Assembly (NCBI GenBank): GCA_003313425.1 | Contig: NHZP01000018.1 | Coordinates: 248,001 to 312,000, forward strand | Direction of reading: 5' to 3' | Length of the DNA: 64,000 nt | DNA from: Pseudopyrenochaeta lycopersici | Lineage: Eukaryota > Ascomycota > Dothideomycetes > Pleosporales > Pseudopyrenochaetaceae | Shown: in pieces, positions 46,201-58,100 of the stretch | Layout: the number at the start of each line of letters is the position of its first letter | Position numbering within the stretch: position 1 is the first letter of the stretch | Translations under genes and position numbers: made by a program | The notes under the pieces: generated by a model | Told to the model about the DNA's origin: nothing | Databases searched by the model: none | The model's input: only the letters and a program-made list of their open reading frames with translations

Positions 46201-47358
46201 ATGTATTCAACAACAAACGATTCTGTGCTCGTAGTCGGCGGTGGTGGTTTCGTAGGCTACCATCTCACCTCCTACTTCATCGCCAACAAATCGTTCGCCA
46301 AAGTTCATGTCCTCAGCCGGAACGCAAAAACTAGCAAGAACAACGTCAATGGCGCAGTATACCACAATGGCGACATTACACAGGAAGACGACCTCCGCCG
46401 AGTCATCGAAGAAACGAAGCCTGCAGTTATCGTCCACGCCGCTTCTCCTTCTCCAGTGACAGGTACAAGTACAGAGTACAAATCTGTCAATGTCCGTGGT
46501 ACCGGGAACTTGCTACGCTGCGCAAAGGACTCAGAACACGTGCACGCCTTCATCTTTACCTCATCTTCTACTTTGGCAAAGGGACGAGAACATCTCGATT
46601 TGAACGAAGAGTGCGCATTAGCAAATGAGGATCCTAACGCCTCAGCTTACGCCCGATCCAAAGCAACTGCCGAATTGCGCGTCCTAGGTGCCAACAGTCC
46701 GCTCCTCGCCTCTAGCAGCCAGACTTCATGGAAAGGCCACCTAGCCACGGCATCTCTACGCTTCCCAATCATCTATGGTGCGCGCGACGAGACCACGGTG
46801 CCAGGCTGCTTGAATGCTCTGTCAAAGGGTCAAACAAACACAACACTCGGCCCTGGCGACAATCTCTGGTCCTTCTGCAGCGCCTCCAACGCCGCTAATG
46901 CCCATGTCTTGCTCGCTGCCGCCCTCCTAGATCCCACACCCAAGCCCGAGCATCTTGAAGTACATGGCGAAGCATTCAACATCAATGACGGTACTCCCTA
47001 CCCATTCTGGTCCTTCGCTTCGCTTGTCTGGAAATTCGCCGGCCACGCTCCCTACCCTCCCCCCACCATGCGGCACATTCCCGTTACTATCGCACTTGCA
47101 CTGTCCATTATTTTGGAGTGGATGTACTGGGTTTTCACCCTGGGACTACAGAGACCGTATAATCTGGGGAAGCAGCAGGTAGAGTATGCGTGCTTTACGC
47201 ACACATATAGCATCGAGAAGGCGAGAAACAGGTTGAATTTCCGGCCGAGGATAGATTTCGAGAGGGAGGTGCAAAAGGCGGTCGAGTGGAGTCTGAATGA
47301 GGATGGCTGGAGCGACAAGCTGCGGGATGTGAAGGGTCTGAAGGTATCCAAGGCCTGA
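46201..47358 (+). CDS. 3-beta-hydroxysteroid dehydrogenase family protein, Erg26-like
   Basis: Intronless, 385 residues. It is an extended short-chain dehydrogenase: the NAD(P)-binding glycine motif VVGGGGFVG is at 11-19, the substrate-site serines are in FTSSST near 119-124, and the catalytic pair is Y150 and K154 in YARSK. The C-terminal part has a hydrophobic helix (IPVTIALALSIILEWMYWVF, about 297-316) that should anchor it in the ER membrane, as in C-3 sterol dehydrogenase Erg26, which oxidatively decarboxylates 4-methylsterols in ergosterol synthesis. Fungi have several relatives of Erg26 in secondary metabolism, so the exact step is uncertain; no biosynthetic cluster partners are seen nearby. 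Confidence 0.85.
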   Translation: MYSTTNDSVLVVGGGGFVGYHLTSYFIANKSFAKVHVLSRNAKTSKNNVNGAVYHNGDITQEDDLRRVIEETKPAVIVHAASPSPVTGTSTEYKSVNVRGTGNLLRCAKDSEHVHAFIFTSSSTLAKGREHLDLNEECALANEDPNASAYARSKATAELRVLGANSPLLASSSQTSWKGHLATASLRFPIIYGARDETTVPGCLNALSKGQTNTTLGPGDNLWSFCSASNAANAHVLLAAALLDPTPKPEHLEVHGEAFNINDGTPYPFWSFASLVWKFAGHAPYPPPTMRHIPVTIALALSIILEWMYWVFTLGLQRPYNLGKQQVEYACFTHTYSIEKARNRLNFRPRIDFEREVQKAVEWSLNEDGWSDKLRDVKGLKVSKA

Positions 47359-48008
47359 TCTCTGTTCTGGCCAGAGAAATTGTTGATTGTTAGATGCATG
47401 AGGCCCCACATTCTACATCTTGTTCTCCTTCTCCTCTATCCTACCTTCAGTATTCGTAGAGACCAAAATTTCACCTTCATTTCCATCCATGCGTACACGG
47501 TCGCATTCCATAAGTGTCATGTAGTTGGCCTCAGTAAGCACTCGCCAAACCAAACAACGACAGAATGTGGGATGTATGAGATTGATGATGGGAAATTATA
47601 GAAGCTAATAATAAAAGTAGAGAGAGTGATACCGGTCGAAATACGAAAACAATATTGTAAATGGTAAGTGCCCTGTTGAATTAGCGAGCATCATCTCCGT
47701 TCCCCAAATATTACCAGAAATTAGATGATATTGGTATACATGTTGCAGGCATTGCACCGCCCCACCCATGGTGATTGTATGTCATGCGAAGTTCGCTCCC
47801 TGATATACCGCCTACACCTTGCTATACGCGCCGGTATGCTTTAGGAAAAATGTCATAGTGGCTCTCAATGCGTCAACCCGCTGTTCAGGAAAGCCCCAAT
47901 TTCGCAGAACATCGATGCTAGTAGCAAAAATGAACCTCTAAGTAGATTCGATAACGTATTTAGCAGTAAAGGTGACTGATATTGACTGCAAAAGCAAGCA
48001 ATAAATGC
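47359..48008. other. Intergenic between convergent genes
   Basis: About 650 bp between the dehydrogenase stop and the ste2 stop. It should contain both 3' UTRs. I see nothing more. Confidence 0.5.
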
Positions 48009-49206
48009 TTAAACACGATCTTCAGCGAAGTCGTGCGAGAAGCCAAATTCATGACCAGTGTGAATGTCGTTGGCGTCCACATGGGTCTTTCGTGGCGAAG
48101 GAGTGCTCCCGGCACTTTCGATCTGCTTGCCCTTCGAATGAGTGCTGACGCTCAAGCAGCGACTCTTTTCATTCCCAGTAGAGCTTCCACTAGCCGCAGT
48201 CGACAGATAAGATCGATAGAACTCGCCATGAATGAGCCGCTGAGGAGAATCTGTTCTACTGCCAGGAACAGTCGAGTCATTGACCACACCAGCCCAGATA
48301 GCCGAGAGGGGGAGAAAAATGCAGACAATTGTGAGAACTTGCGCACCGAACTCGGGAACGGCTTTTAGAAATTGAAGCGAGGAGAAGATAGCTGGATCAT
48401 ATTAATTAAGGCCGTCTTTTTACTGAGCATCAAAACGAAAGCGTACCTGGGACTAGCATCGTTTGACAACCCATGATGAATACGATCTGCATCGGCCCAA
48501 ACTGAGGCATCTTCAATTTACGTCGCTGGATGATCGCATGTCCCAGTTTATATGTAAAGACACAGCTGAAGAGCCAGATCGAAACAGCCTGAACGATATA
48601 TGATACCGCGATTATATTCATATGCTGCTCCATAGTCTGAAGTGCTAGCACATCCTTAATGTTGTATATGACCGCAGCAGCTTTGTATCCAAGCGCGATA
48701 CAGGCCATGCTCGTAGTGGTAGCCATGATGATGTATCGCTGTATGGGTGCAGTTGTGACACAAACAACCCAGACTTGTATACTGAGTGAGACCATGATCA
48801 AGGCGGTGAGAAGAAGTGTCATCGTACTGGCCGCAACTATAGTGGCGAGATCACCTGTCGTAACGCGGCTCCAATCTCCGGATAACTGGGAGTATGGATG
48901 CCACATATTTCCTGCTAGGTAGCAGCAGGGCAGTATGCAGCGGATAATGTTAGTAGTCAGACAGAGGGCATTGATGGTGAATATGAATGACCTTCGCTTC
49001 TCAGCCCTGGTCAGCAATAGGAGGACCAGAAGCAGAAGGAAAGAAGCGCCAATCTGAGTGCCGTAGTTGATTGCCAAACGGACGCCATAAAGTCTGTAGC
49101 GATTGAACTCATTGAAGCTAACGGTGAAATTGGAACCATCTTGGTAGTATAAAGTAACTGGCTGCATCCAAGGGTCGAATTCTGGCGAAATATTGGAGCT
49201 GGCCAT
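48009..49206 (-). CDS. ste2: Alpha-factor-type pheromone receptor Ste2 (GPCR)
   Basis: Class D seven-transmembrane receptor in the plasma membrane for the alpha-type peptide pheromone; it couples to the heterotrimeric G protein that drives the mating MAP-kinase cascade and chemotropism. Two exons, 49206-48447 and 48391-48009, give 380 residues, a usual fungal Ste2 length. The extracellular N-terminus has NIS and NFT glycosylation sites. TM1 is about 44-66 (GASFLLLLVLLLL), and the seven hydrophobic segments can be followed to TM6 (CQTMLVPAIF) and the diagnostic TM7 LPLSAIWAGVVND, very like the LPLSSMWA block of yeast Ste2. The intron splits the Ala codon after QTMLVP. The Ser/Thr-rich tail of about 95 residues offers phosphorylation sites for desensitisation. 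It is divergent from the BRCT gene, with a 1-kb shared upstream region. Confidence 0.92.
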
Positions 49207-50194
49207 ACTCGTGATATTCTGGAGAGCTGGTGTGACTATGATGCAGATGATATCTATCGTGCGATGGAAGAAGTGGCTTAAGAGTGGCGCCTCCCAGATG
49301 AACGGCAAATCAGAGAAGATATGAGATGCAACCAGTGTAATGTGGATCAAGAAACAAAGACGGTGGCCTTGGTCGCCAAGGAAGCAGGTCGTGGATGGCA
49401 AAATCAAGGTTCGCAGTTGCAGATGAAAGGAGTAGAAAGAGGAGCTGGTAGGTCGAGGAAGGTCGTAGCAGGCTCAAATACTGGGCAGATGTTTGATGGA
49501 CTTCGATGCATAATATGTACAACCTGAGGGCGGGTACGCGCTGTAGCTGAAGATTGTCCATGCTGGGCCAATGGATACGCGACAACAATAGCAGATGCAC
49601 TGCAGCACGGGTCACTCTCTATCTAGTCAGAAGCATAGTAAAACCAACATTTGTGAAACAGGAGAGGCCCTTGCTATTGTTCTTGAGGGTCCTCATCTGA
49701 GTCCACAGAGATATTCGCCTCCAGAAGCCCGGTTACTGACACGCAGCCAATTCGATCTGCTGTCAATTATTCTTGTCTCGAAGCCAGTCGCCAAAGCACC
49801 CAAGCACCATGTTGAGGGCCCCTGAGAATGCTGTTTGCGGTGCGTCTAGCGGTTGTGACGAGATAGCGTAGATTTCCTTACTATTGTTCTTCGACTCTCT
49901 AGTCAACGTTCAAAACTCGTCGCCCGTGTTTCCGCGAACACGAAGACGTCGTTGCAGATTTAGCGGCGACCATTTGACACTAGTACGTCTGGGAGTCCGA
50001 AAACATGCAGTCAGAAGCGTGCAGGTGGTGATGAAGGAAGCTAGAGAGTCTTGGGAAAAGTGACAGCAGACGCGCCAAGCCATTACATCTCCAGTTCGCA
50101 CTAGTGTCCTGCACGCCATCCCTAATGCACCCGTGATTGCGCGTTTTGAACAACCAAAGTATTTCGCCACGACGCGTCAACTTATACCGTGAAC
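49207..50194. promoter_or_regulatory. Shared upstream region of divergent ste2 and BRCT genes
   Basis: About 990 bp between two divergent start codons, so it holds both promoters. I did not identify specific regulatory sites with confidence, and no gene is supported inside it. Confidence 0.45.
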
Positions 50195-52061
50195 ATGGGG
50201 TGGACACTTTTCGCACCCAACGCCGCTGGCCCAAGCACTTTTCATCTAGCAAACGAAGGTACTGCATACATTATTGCAATCCCTGGATCCCCATCGCTTG
50301 GGATTGTAACCAAGCCCGGTCTGCAGGCGAATAAAGAATTGGGCCGCATCAGTAAGTACGCAACTGAATCATCTTCTCTACTTCCACACTAATCCTAACA
50401 GCTGTTGGGGTATGGGGTGCAAAACTGGAGGCGATTGGTGAATCACTGCGCGTCCTTTCCGGCCAGGCCCACGCTGCTTCTGCTTCTGCTGTGACCGATC
50501 TGCGGACCGAGGGTTACGAGCTAAAGCCACGCACCGAGGGTTATTGTGAAATTATTTTCCTGCGACATGGAGATGTGATAGGTTCCACTCAAACCACAAC
50601 TGGGTTAATCTGCAAATGGGAGGAGCCCGAGGTTCAAGTCAACTCTTCGGCTGCCGATGCAACACTCACGGCGTCGACTCCGCTGAATGGCGTCGCTGAG
50701 TCTTCTACGGACGTGAACGACAAGGACGAAGGCTATGACAAGAACGACGTTGCGGTTTCGGCTACGCAGGCGAGATCGCAACAGTCTCGGGCTACACCGA
50801 GGCCTTCGAATCAGCGATCTCTCATCGTGCAGGAAACTCCTACAGCAGCTCGCGTCATTGGACCAACAAACTTCTCTACAGACATGAAGACCGAAGGGGA
50901 TCAGTTCGAACTGACAGAGCCGATTCCATCATTCGAAACTGCGGACCAGGATGAGGCACAAGAGGCAGAAGAGGCGTTCTCCACTGCCCACACCGGTGAG
51001 TCACAAAATTCAAAGCATTCAAATGCTGCAAAGCGATCCGGTCGTCATAAACAGGTTATACCTGCAAAAACGTCGAAGAAGCACTCCAGTCCCGCTGTTG
51101 AGGTCGAAGAAGACAAGGCAGGCAGGTCTCGCAAACGTGCTAAAATTGCTGCATCGAGCCCAAATGATACCCAAGAAAGCGAGAAAAGCAATATAGTGAT
51201 TGATATCTCGCGCAAAGCACCTTCTGCAGCCAAAGGCACAAAGCGATCGTTCGAGGTCTCTGAAATAGCCGAAGCAATACCGACAAGATCACAGAAAAGC
51301 TTACAGCGTTCGACAAGCACCGTAGCTGAATCTTATTCTGGACCTACACCATGCGTAGCGTTGAGTAACTCTAGCATCGCGAAAACAAGTCAGGCTGTGA
51401 AATTCCTCAAGAAACAAGGTGGTGCACTAGTTGAATCTTTACACGATCAGTTCAACATATTATGGTGGGATTCCGCGGTCCAATATCCTATCATTGCATC
51501 TAGCTGATCCGTTTTAGTGTTAGAGATGGTGATCTTCACAAGACGTCCAAAGTTCTTCAGTCCATTGCCCTCGGCACGCCCATCGTCACTGACAATTGGC
51601 TCTTTGACTCTGCCAAAGCAGGGCATTTCCTTCCTACATTTGCTTATAGGCCTTCAGCTCCTGTTCAAGAGAAAGAGTGGAAGACAAAACTCGAAGACAT
51701 CTTGGATCAACCGCAAACCCCTTTCAAGGGCTACACCATTCACTTCACCCAGAGCTTGAAAGCCTCCTATAAGCCTTTCACTGAGATTGAAAAAGTTTGT
51801 AAGGCTGCTGGTGCGAAAAAAGTAACGAATGCGAGACTAGACAAAAGTGGGAACATCATCGTGCTTGCGAGTCAGACCGATGATGAAGAGGCAGAGAAAC
51901 TGATGGAGGATGGTGTGACATGCTACAATAGGGATCTCCTCACACATAGCATCTTCCGGGGCGTCGTCGATCTCGACAGCGATGAATTCAAGATTGCCCC
52001 GAATGCTGCTTCCGCAAACATATCGAAAGATTCAAAGAAGAAGAATCGGAAGGGCAAATGA
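50195..52061 (+). CDS. Tandem-BRCT protein, possible FHA-like N-terminus (MDC1-like layout)
   Basis: Three exons, 50195-50351, 50402-51464 and 51518-52061, give 587 residues. The C-terminus carries two BRCT repeats. The first, about 368-445, has FLKKQGGALVESLHD before the intron and TPIVTDNWLFDSAKAG with the conserved W434 after it. The second, about 474-560, has FKGYTIHFTQS and VTCYNRDLLTHSIFRG. The second intron (51465-51517, donor gtggga) lies within the first BRCT and restores NILCVRDGDLHKT. The middle 200 residues are acidic, Ser/Thr-rich and contain SQ/TQ sites and basic KR clusters. Residues 1-125 include FLRHGDVIGS, reminiscent of the last strands of an FHA domain. An FHA-disorder-BRCT2 layout would suit a DNA-damage checkpoint mediator, but the FHA call is weak. 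Nuclear localisation is likely. Confidence 0.8.
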
Positions 52062-52599
52062 GCTGCACAATGGTAACTCACATCACGAAGTTCAATGCAT
52101 TAATTACGAGCTTCTGACGAAAGAGGATATGAACACATATACTCTTGCAATGACATTGATTTATAGCATAGCGGATGGAGTATCAGGTTGTACAACAGGA
52201 TAGCGGTGGCTGCGGGGTCAAATCAGCGTAATAGGAAGCGATACATGTAGGATGTTATTGCCTAATTTAGATCCACGGTATTAACGCAACCGTGTTCGGT
52301 CAACGTTTTAGTATTGAGAAATTGACATGTACATCAATCAATAAGTTTCACTCAGTATCATCTTCTAAGCTCCTCACCATAGATGAACTGAAAACCTGCA
52401 CCGCCAGCCGTGGTAAGCGAGGCGACCCACAGTTGGAATTGTGGTCCACATACTAATTACTTTCGCCACCTCTCTAGAGCAGTTTATCCCATGCCGCGTC
52501 ACTCGTCAGTTTTCTTCACATTCGAATATTGTGTATATCTATCCATTATTCTTCGCGTCGTTCAAATCACGTGCAATAAGCCACGAGCAACCGCTCATA
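52062..52599. other. Intergenic between the BRCT gene and tRNA-Asn
   Basis: About 540 bp with no supported gene. It includes the BRCT 3' UTR. Confidence 0.5.
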
Positions 52600-52685
52600 T
52601 CCTCCGTGGCGCAATTGGCTAGCGCGTTCGACTGTTATGCATTTAGCAAATCGAGAGGTTGAAAGTTCGAGCCTTTCCGGGGGAG
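52600..52685 (+). tRNA. tRNA-Asn (GTT) with a 12-nt intron
   Basis: The sequence folds into a full cloverleaf. The acceptor stem tcctccg pairs with cggggga (one T-G wobble), discriminator G. The D-stem is gcgc/gcgc, the anticodon stem ttcga/tcgag, and the T-stem gaaag/ctttc with loop ttcgagc. The anticodon loop reads ct-GTT-a, then a 12-nt intron (tgcatttagcaa) after position 37, the canonical place for nuclear tRNA introns. A box (tggcgcaattgg) and B box (agttcgagcc) are good internal promoter matches. A run of eight T follows one base later. GTT reads Asn codons. The T1-A72 first pair is less usual than G-C. Confidence 0.9.
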
Positions 52686-52686
52686 C

Positions 52687-52694
52687 TTTTTTTT
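52687..52694 (+). terminator. RNA polymerase III T-run terminator
   Basis: Eight consecutive T start two bases after the tRNA-Asn gene, as expected for Pol III termination. Confidence 0.85.
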
Positions 52695-53148
52695 GGCGCT
52701 AATATGATGGGATTCTTTTTGGCTGGGAAAAGAGACATTTGAGGAGTCGGTCAGGGATTGGCGAGGAGGGTTTAGCGTGGCTTGTTTAGCAGAGCGGATA
52801 TTTTGGGAGCGTTATAACATTATGCTATTTTGCCAGTCAAGACAACTAGCCTAGCTTGCACCAAACTGACTTCCATGATGGCGAACAGAGTCATTGAGCT
52901 CGAAACAGGGTTAAATAAATTTGAAAATGCTGCACAGCGAAGTGAAAGGCAGCCATACTCACTAACCGCTAACAGCGCTCCATTGCGAAACAATGTTGAT
53001 GGAAATTTGCACAATGTTCGAACATGAATATAATGGAGGGAATATAAGCATAGTTCCTTTTCCTCCAAGCCTCGAACATTGTATCAAATTCTACGCGAAT
53101 CACCCACAACATAGTTGACGTAGTAGGGAATCCGCCAGTGAGAACCCG
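52695..53148. other. Intergenic: upstream of the orphan kinase
   Basis: About 450 bp lacking supported features; it should include the kinase promoter. Confidence 0.5.
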
Positions 53149-54204
53149 ATGCAAAAACCTTTAGGTTCAATAGCACCCTGGACGGGAAATTGGGTGGGAG
53201 CACACAGCAATTTTGAGAACCTATCGAGAGAAGAGAGTTCACGAATCCCCTCAACATATATTGAGGTAAGCAAAGCCGGCAGCGGAACGTTCGGTGATGT
53301 CTACTTTTGTTTACCTGCCGATACTGTTGGCCCACCACGCTTTGTCGATCAAGACGTTTCAAATACAAAATTTGAGTCGGTATGCAGGCTTGTAGCTATC
53401 AAGGTCGCCAGCCCATTCGAGCGCACGGCACTCAGCCATGAGCTCAAAATACTGAAAGCGATTCGGGAACAGGTCAAAGGCCATCCGGTTGAGCCACGAT
53501 TCTTTCATCTCATTGAGTGGGATGTTGATAATCTGGATGTACAATGGACGGTAACTTCAACAATGCCCATATGTTGCAACATGAATGAGTTGCGCGGGCA
53601 GTTCGACCAGATGCCCGAGGACTTCATGTGGCTTGTCTACACACAATTACAGGAGTCACTAAATTTCTTGCATAAGATCTGCAATCCACCCATTGCTCAC
53701 GGTGACTTACACAAGGGCAATGTCATGATTGGTTTTCCGAATCCGAATACTCTCGGCCTTCCGCAAGTGAAGCTCATTGACTTTGGCTTGTCCATGTTCT
53801 TCATTGAAGGCGAGGTGACTGCGTCTAATTCCGTAGATCGTTTCAAAAAGGACACTAACGGCTTTCTGTGTATTCTAGACTACATGGTCCATGAATCGTC
53901 GTGGTCGACGTGGGATAAGCGCATGTGCAACTTGTACGTCGAGACTAGCTTACCTGACAACAGGACCCCGACGTTCTACAGCTTCCACAAAGCCCTCAAT
54001 GAAGCACTTGAGTACTATGAAAACGTTGAGCCAGCCGTTTTGCAGACGCTACGGAAGCAATTTGGCGAAGCTGCGACTCGGCAAGTAACTTTAATATCTG
54101 AGGCTTCGAAGAAACGGATTCAGGAGGTCATTCTCAATGTGACTAAGACCCAGTACGATGCGACGAGGGGGAAGATATCAGAGATCTTAAATCAGTCTAA
54201 GTGA
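53149..54204 (+). CDS. Orphan protein kinase-fold protein
   Basis: Intronless, 351 residues. All main kinase landmarks are present: glycine loop GSGTFGDVY from residue 44, VAIK with K85, a candidate alpha-C glutamate E98 (SHELKIL), HGDLHKGNV at 184-192 with D186 and N191, and DFG at 211-213. The segment after DFG is short and lacks the usual APE landmark (SMFFIEGEVTASNS instead), so the activation loop and C-lobe are unusual. HGDLHKGN resembles the loops of fungal-specific orphan kinases and small-molecule kinases (aminoglycoside/choline kinase-like) more than HRDLKxxN. It may phosphorylate a non-protein substrate or be a divergent protein kinase. I cannot assign a pathway. The start is the first ATG with upstream in-frame context. 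Confidence 0.78.
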   Translation: MQKPLGSIAPWTGNWVGAHSNFENLSREESSRIPSTYIEVSKAGSGTFGDVYFCLPADTVGPPRFVDQDVSNTKFESVCRLVAIKVASPFERTALSHELKILKAIREQVKGHPVEPRFFHLIEWDVDNLDVQWTVTSTMPICCNMNELRGQFDQMPEDFMWLVYTQLQESLNFLHKICNPPIAHGDLHKGNVMIGFPNPNTLGLPQVKLIDFGLSMFFIEGEVTASNSVDRFKKDTNGFLCILDYMVHESSWSTWDKRMCNLYVETSLPDNRTPTFYSFHKALNEALEYYENVEPAVLQTLRKQFGEAATRQVTLISEASKKRIQEVILNVTKTQYDATRGKISEILNQSK

Positions 54205-55177
54205 GTATGTGAGGCTACTTTTTCAGGAACTTGCTGTTGTTCGGCAAAAGTTAGTTTATGTAGCAAATTCTTTGGTACATGTCCATAGACGAAGGATTTG
54301 CTGGTGGAATGACTAGTTACATAGCATAATAAACAAAACAGTGTACTTGAGTAAAAGAGCCTATCGTCTATTCCGCGAGAGCGTGATCTGCAAAGAGCCT
54401 TTGATCATCTTGTCAAATAATCATGGCTAAATACTAGGACGGAAATTGTTGGTCATAGTACGGAGTGTAGGACAATGAAATCGAGATTAGTTAGGATCAA
54501 AATGATTCGAGCCAGTGAGGAGCATGCATATATGGGAGCCGATGAAATTGGGATGGGCAAGCTCTGTTACGTGGCAAAGCGGAGCCCGAGCTGCAGCATT
54601 ATGTGATGCTAATCATCGACGAGAACACTCTGTATGAATGGAACAAGCGTCTAAACTGGTAATGAGCGATGAACAGCAGTGAAATGTGAAAGTTGTGGTG
54701 TTCAGCGGCGACCCACTCCATTCCTTCCAGAAGTCATGCAGACGGGCTTGGCAGACAGGGATGTTGGCCTGAAGGTCGGCTGGTGCTGCCGGGCTAGGAA
54801 ACCTGGAAATCTGACGTGCATTGATGTGCAGTGAACCTCGAAAGTGCACAGAGCCCCGCAAACAGCGCAAACACGCCTCCAGAAGGCACACGATCGTTGA
54901 GCTCTGTTTCATCTCCAGACTCCGCCATTATTAGCTGCGCCAGCCCGAGTCTGCAAGCACACAGCCCGTTCCGGCACTCCCGCTGCTCGCCGCATTCCTT
55001 CGACCGTGCTGACGAGTCCGAATACGCACCTGAGCCCTCCATGAACTTCCACTCGTAACACCGTCTTCGATTATGTCCAACAGGCCGCCGCCCCAAGGAT
55101 CTCCGCACATCGCGTGCATACGCGCACAAAACACACGATAACACGTTGCGCCATCAATGGCCAATGGTTGAGCAACA
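54205..55177. other. Intergenic: kinase 3' region and fmp27 promoter
   Basis: About 970 bp. Short frames in the GC-richer right half have no domain and overlap on both strands. No further gene is supported. Confidence 0.5.
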
Positions 55178-58100
55178 ATGGCTCTGCCCACGCTGCAATT
55201 CCTGGCGGGGCTCCTGCTGCTGCTATACCTTCTCTCTTTTGTCCTGTTCGCCTTCATCCGCGTCGTCACAGGCGTCTCCATACAGCGACTGGGCTACTCG
55301 GGCCTGCGTCGTATTGCCTTCACGCCAAAGGACGGCCTGCGCATCGAGATACGTGGATTCGGCTTCTCCCTGCACCGTCCAACCTTTGCCCAGCCCACAT
55401 GGGTCAGCATCGTCTTGACCGAGCTTAAAGTCACCGTAGATCTCAAGACTCTGGGAGAGAAGCCAAAGAAGAAGGCACGTTGGACGCACTGGGCGAATGG
55501 GGCGACACACAAGGCCAAGAGTGCCACGAGCACACCAGAGGCGAAAACTGAGGATGACGAGAGGGGCGATGACGAGACACAAAGAAGCCAGACATGGAAG
55601 CGGCTGATGGATATAAAAGAGAAGATCAAGCGCCTGCACAGCAAAATCAACTGGTTGCGGCAGGTCGACTTAGTGGCACATGCAACATCCCTCGTTGTAG
55701 TCGATGTGGGCTCCATGCAAGTTGGTGGTCTCACTCTAGCGGTAGATACCAGGCGTAAGACGGTGGACCGTAGCCGACTATTCAATCATCACAAGCCAAA
55801 CCCAGACCAGGAGCAACGGCCCGCTGAGTGGCATATTACTGCTCGCAGCATCCTCTTCACGCCCGAAGGGAGGGATTCGACCGAGGTACTTGATCACTGC
55901 ACCCTCAATATCCATGGCTTCCTCAAGAAAGAACTTGAGGGCCTGCGAGACGCTTCCATTGCTTTAAAGCTAGGCCGCCTCAGCATCCCCTATGACGATG
56001 TCGAGCTCTGCATGGAACGTGCCCAGAAGTGCCGTGCGGCTATCTCGCGCAAAAGCGCCAACTCCCACCGCTCGCATATGTCACTCTCTAATATCATCGA
56101 AGAGCTTGAATTTCCTAGTCATCATGAGGACAATCTCGTCCGCACTGTGTCCGATTCACGGGAGTTTGCTAGCTCGATTTTGCGTGGCATCCACGAGTTC
56201 CAATTCGCAGTCAGTTTCTTCGGCCTCACCAAGCACATTCGAACAGGACAGGACCCTGATCCATCAGTCTACCTCAATGTCTCAATGAAGGAAGTTGGTA
56301 TGGATCTGCTCCGATTAGACCCCCGCAGCCCTGCTCACTTGATGTACTTCTCGCCCAAAGACATTGCTCATCAAGCCCTCCTCGCCGCCATATCCATATC
56401 AGTAGGGATCGATGATGGCCTCGGCCATCCCGAACGCCTCCTCTATATTCCTATGGCAACGACCACATTAAACACAACTCTTCCTTCAAAGACCATCCAT
56501 TTCTCCGAAGATAAGGATAGCTCTGAGCGCAACACTAATATCCTCTTCGCTAATCTCGTCGTCACTTCTCCGTCTCTGGATCTTGATCCGAAACATTTGC
56601 CTCTACTCCTTGCCATGTTTCGGAATCATGAAGCTAGTCACAAGCCATCAAAAAGGCGGCATCGCAGACGATACTTGGTCCGTCGCCTTTTGCCAAAGGC
56701 AAATATAAAGATCTCGATTCACGAGCCTGTCATTCGCGTTACACTACCTCCAATGGACCCGAAAAGGCAAGGTACTGACGAGTTCGACCTGCTCATCTCC
56801 TCTTCATCGTCCATGTCTCTGGATATGGAGTCATCGCATTCTGCAGACGGCGAACTGCATTATGCACTGAGTTCGACTTTCCGTATGAATGCACAACAAC
56901 TTTACTACCAGACTGCAGCGATTGAGAAACATAATCTACTCCTGACTGACTACCTTGAGTTCAAAGGACAGGTGAGCGCATCCCCTGACGCTGTTGTTGA
57001 AGTCCGTGGAATGGCACAAACGTTCTCTATCTATCTCGTCCGTCCAGAAATCAGCGAAGGACTTCGACAGATTGTCACCCAAATTCAAAGAGACTTGAGT
57101 CGGAAGCGCGGCTTCCCAAAGAAGAGAGAACTAAACTTTCTCCGAAAACTACCTTCATGGCTCGCCTATGTCCACCTTCAAGGCTCGGATTTCAATGTGG
57201 AGGTTGCTGGAATAGATCCATCGGTATCTAAGCACAGCCGCGGCGTTGCACTGCATCTGGAGTCCTGGACAGCTGAGTACAAGCAGAGTCGAGATGACGA
57301 TAGCGAAATGAAGCCAGTAAGACGGCGTGCACCAAGCCGAACCATCAATAGGGACGAACACTTGCTTCGACCCTCAACACCTTCATCGCCAAAATCTCCC
57401 AGAAAACAGCTCAGTAATCCTACGGACGGAAGGCGTCTTGCCCTGCACTTCCATGGACTGGAAGGTCTTGTCATCGAAGAGAATGATCAGTCGGAACAGG
57501 AACCGACTCTATCACTCCCCCGAATGGAGATTGCCATCAGCACGCTTTCAGATAAGCAAGGCCCTATATTCCATATTCATTCCTTCAGCCAGAGTCTGTT
57601 CATACATTACTCATTGTACCGTCATTTCGCCCTGGGTATGGCAGTACAAGTCATCAAGCGATCCTTTGATTGGCGCTCGAGGAAGGCAGAGCCAGCAGAG
57701 CCAATATCTCCCCATTCGCCTCGACATCTCGCTGTGCCATCCTTGGACGATGAAATCATCGATCCCACACATGGATTAAAACGCGAAATCATCACTATTG
57801 ATATCAAGGCTCAGTTCGTTCAAGTCAAGGCGGATATGCCTGCCGATCCCCCTTTGATGCTTCAGATCTACGGACTGGAAGCGGGTCGACATCGCTGGGC
57901 CAATCCGTTTTTTCGATCACGTTTGGTGCGACTCTACGCCGAGAACCCTAACATCAAACGCGTTTGGAGCCGTATCGTCAGTGTGAAGTCTCTGCGGATG
58001 GACTACAGACAATCAAAGCGGAGGTATGGTCATACTGTGACCGACGAAAAATCGTTTGATATTGCAACAGACGCAATTAGAATCGCTGTTCCTCATCAGT

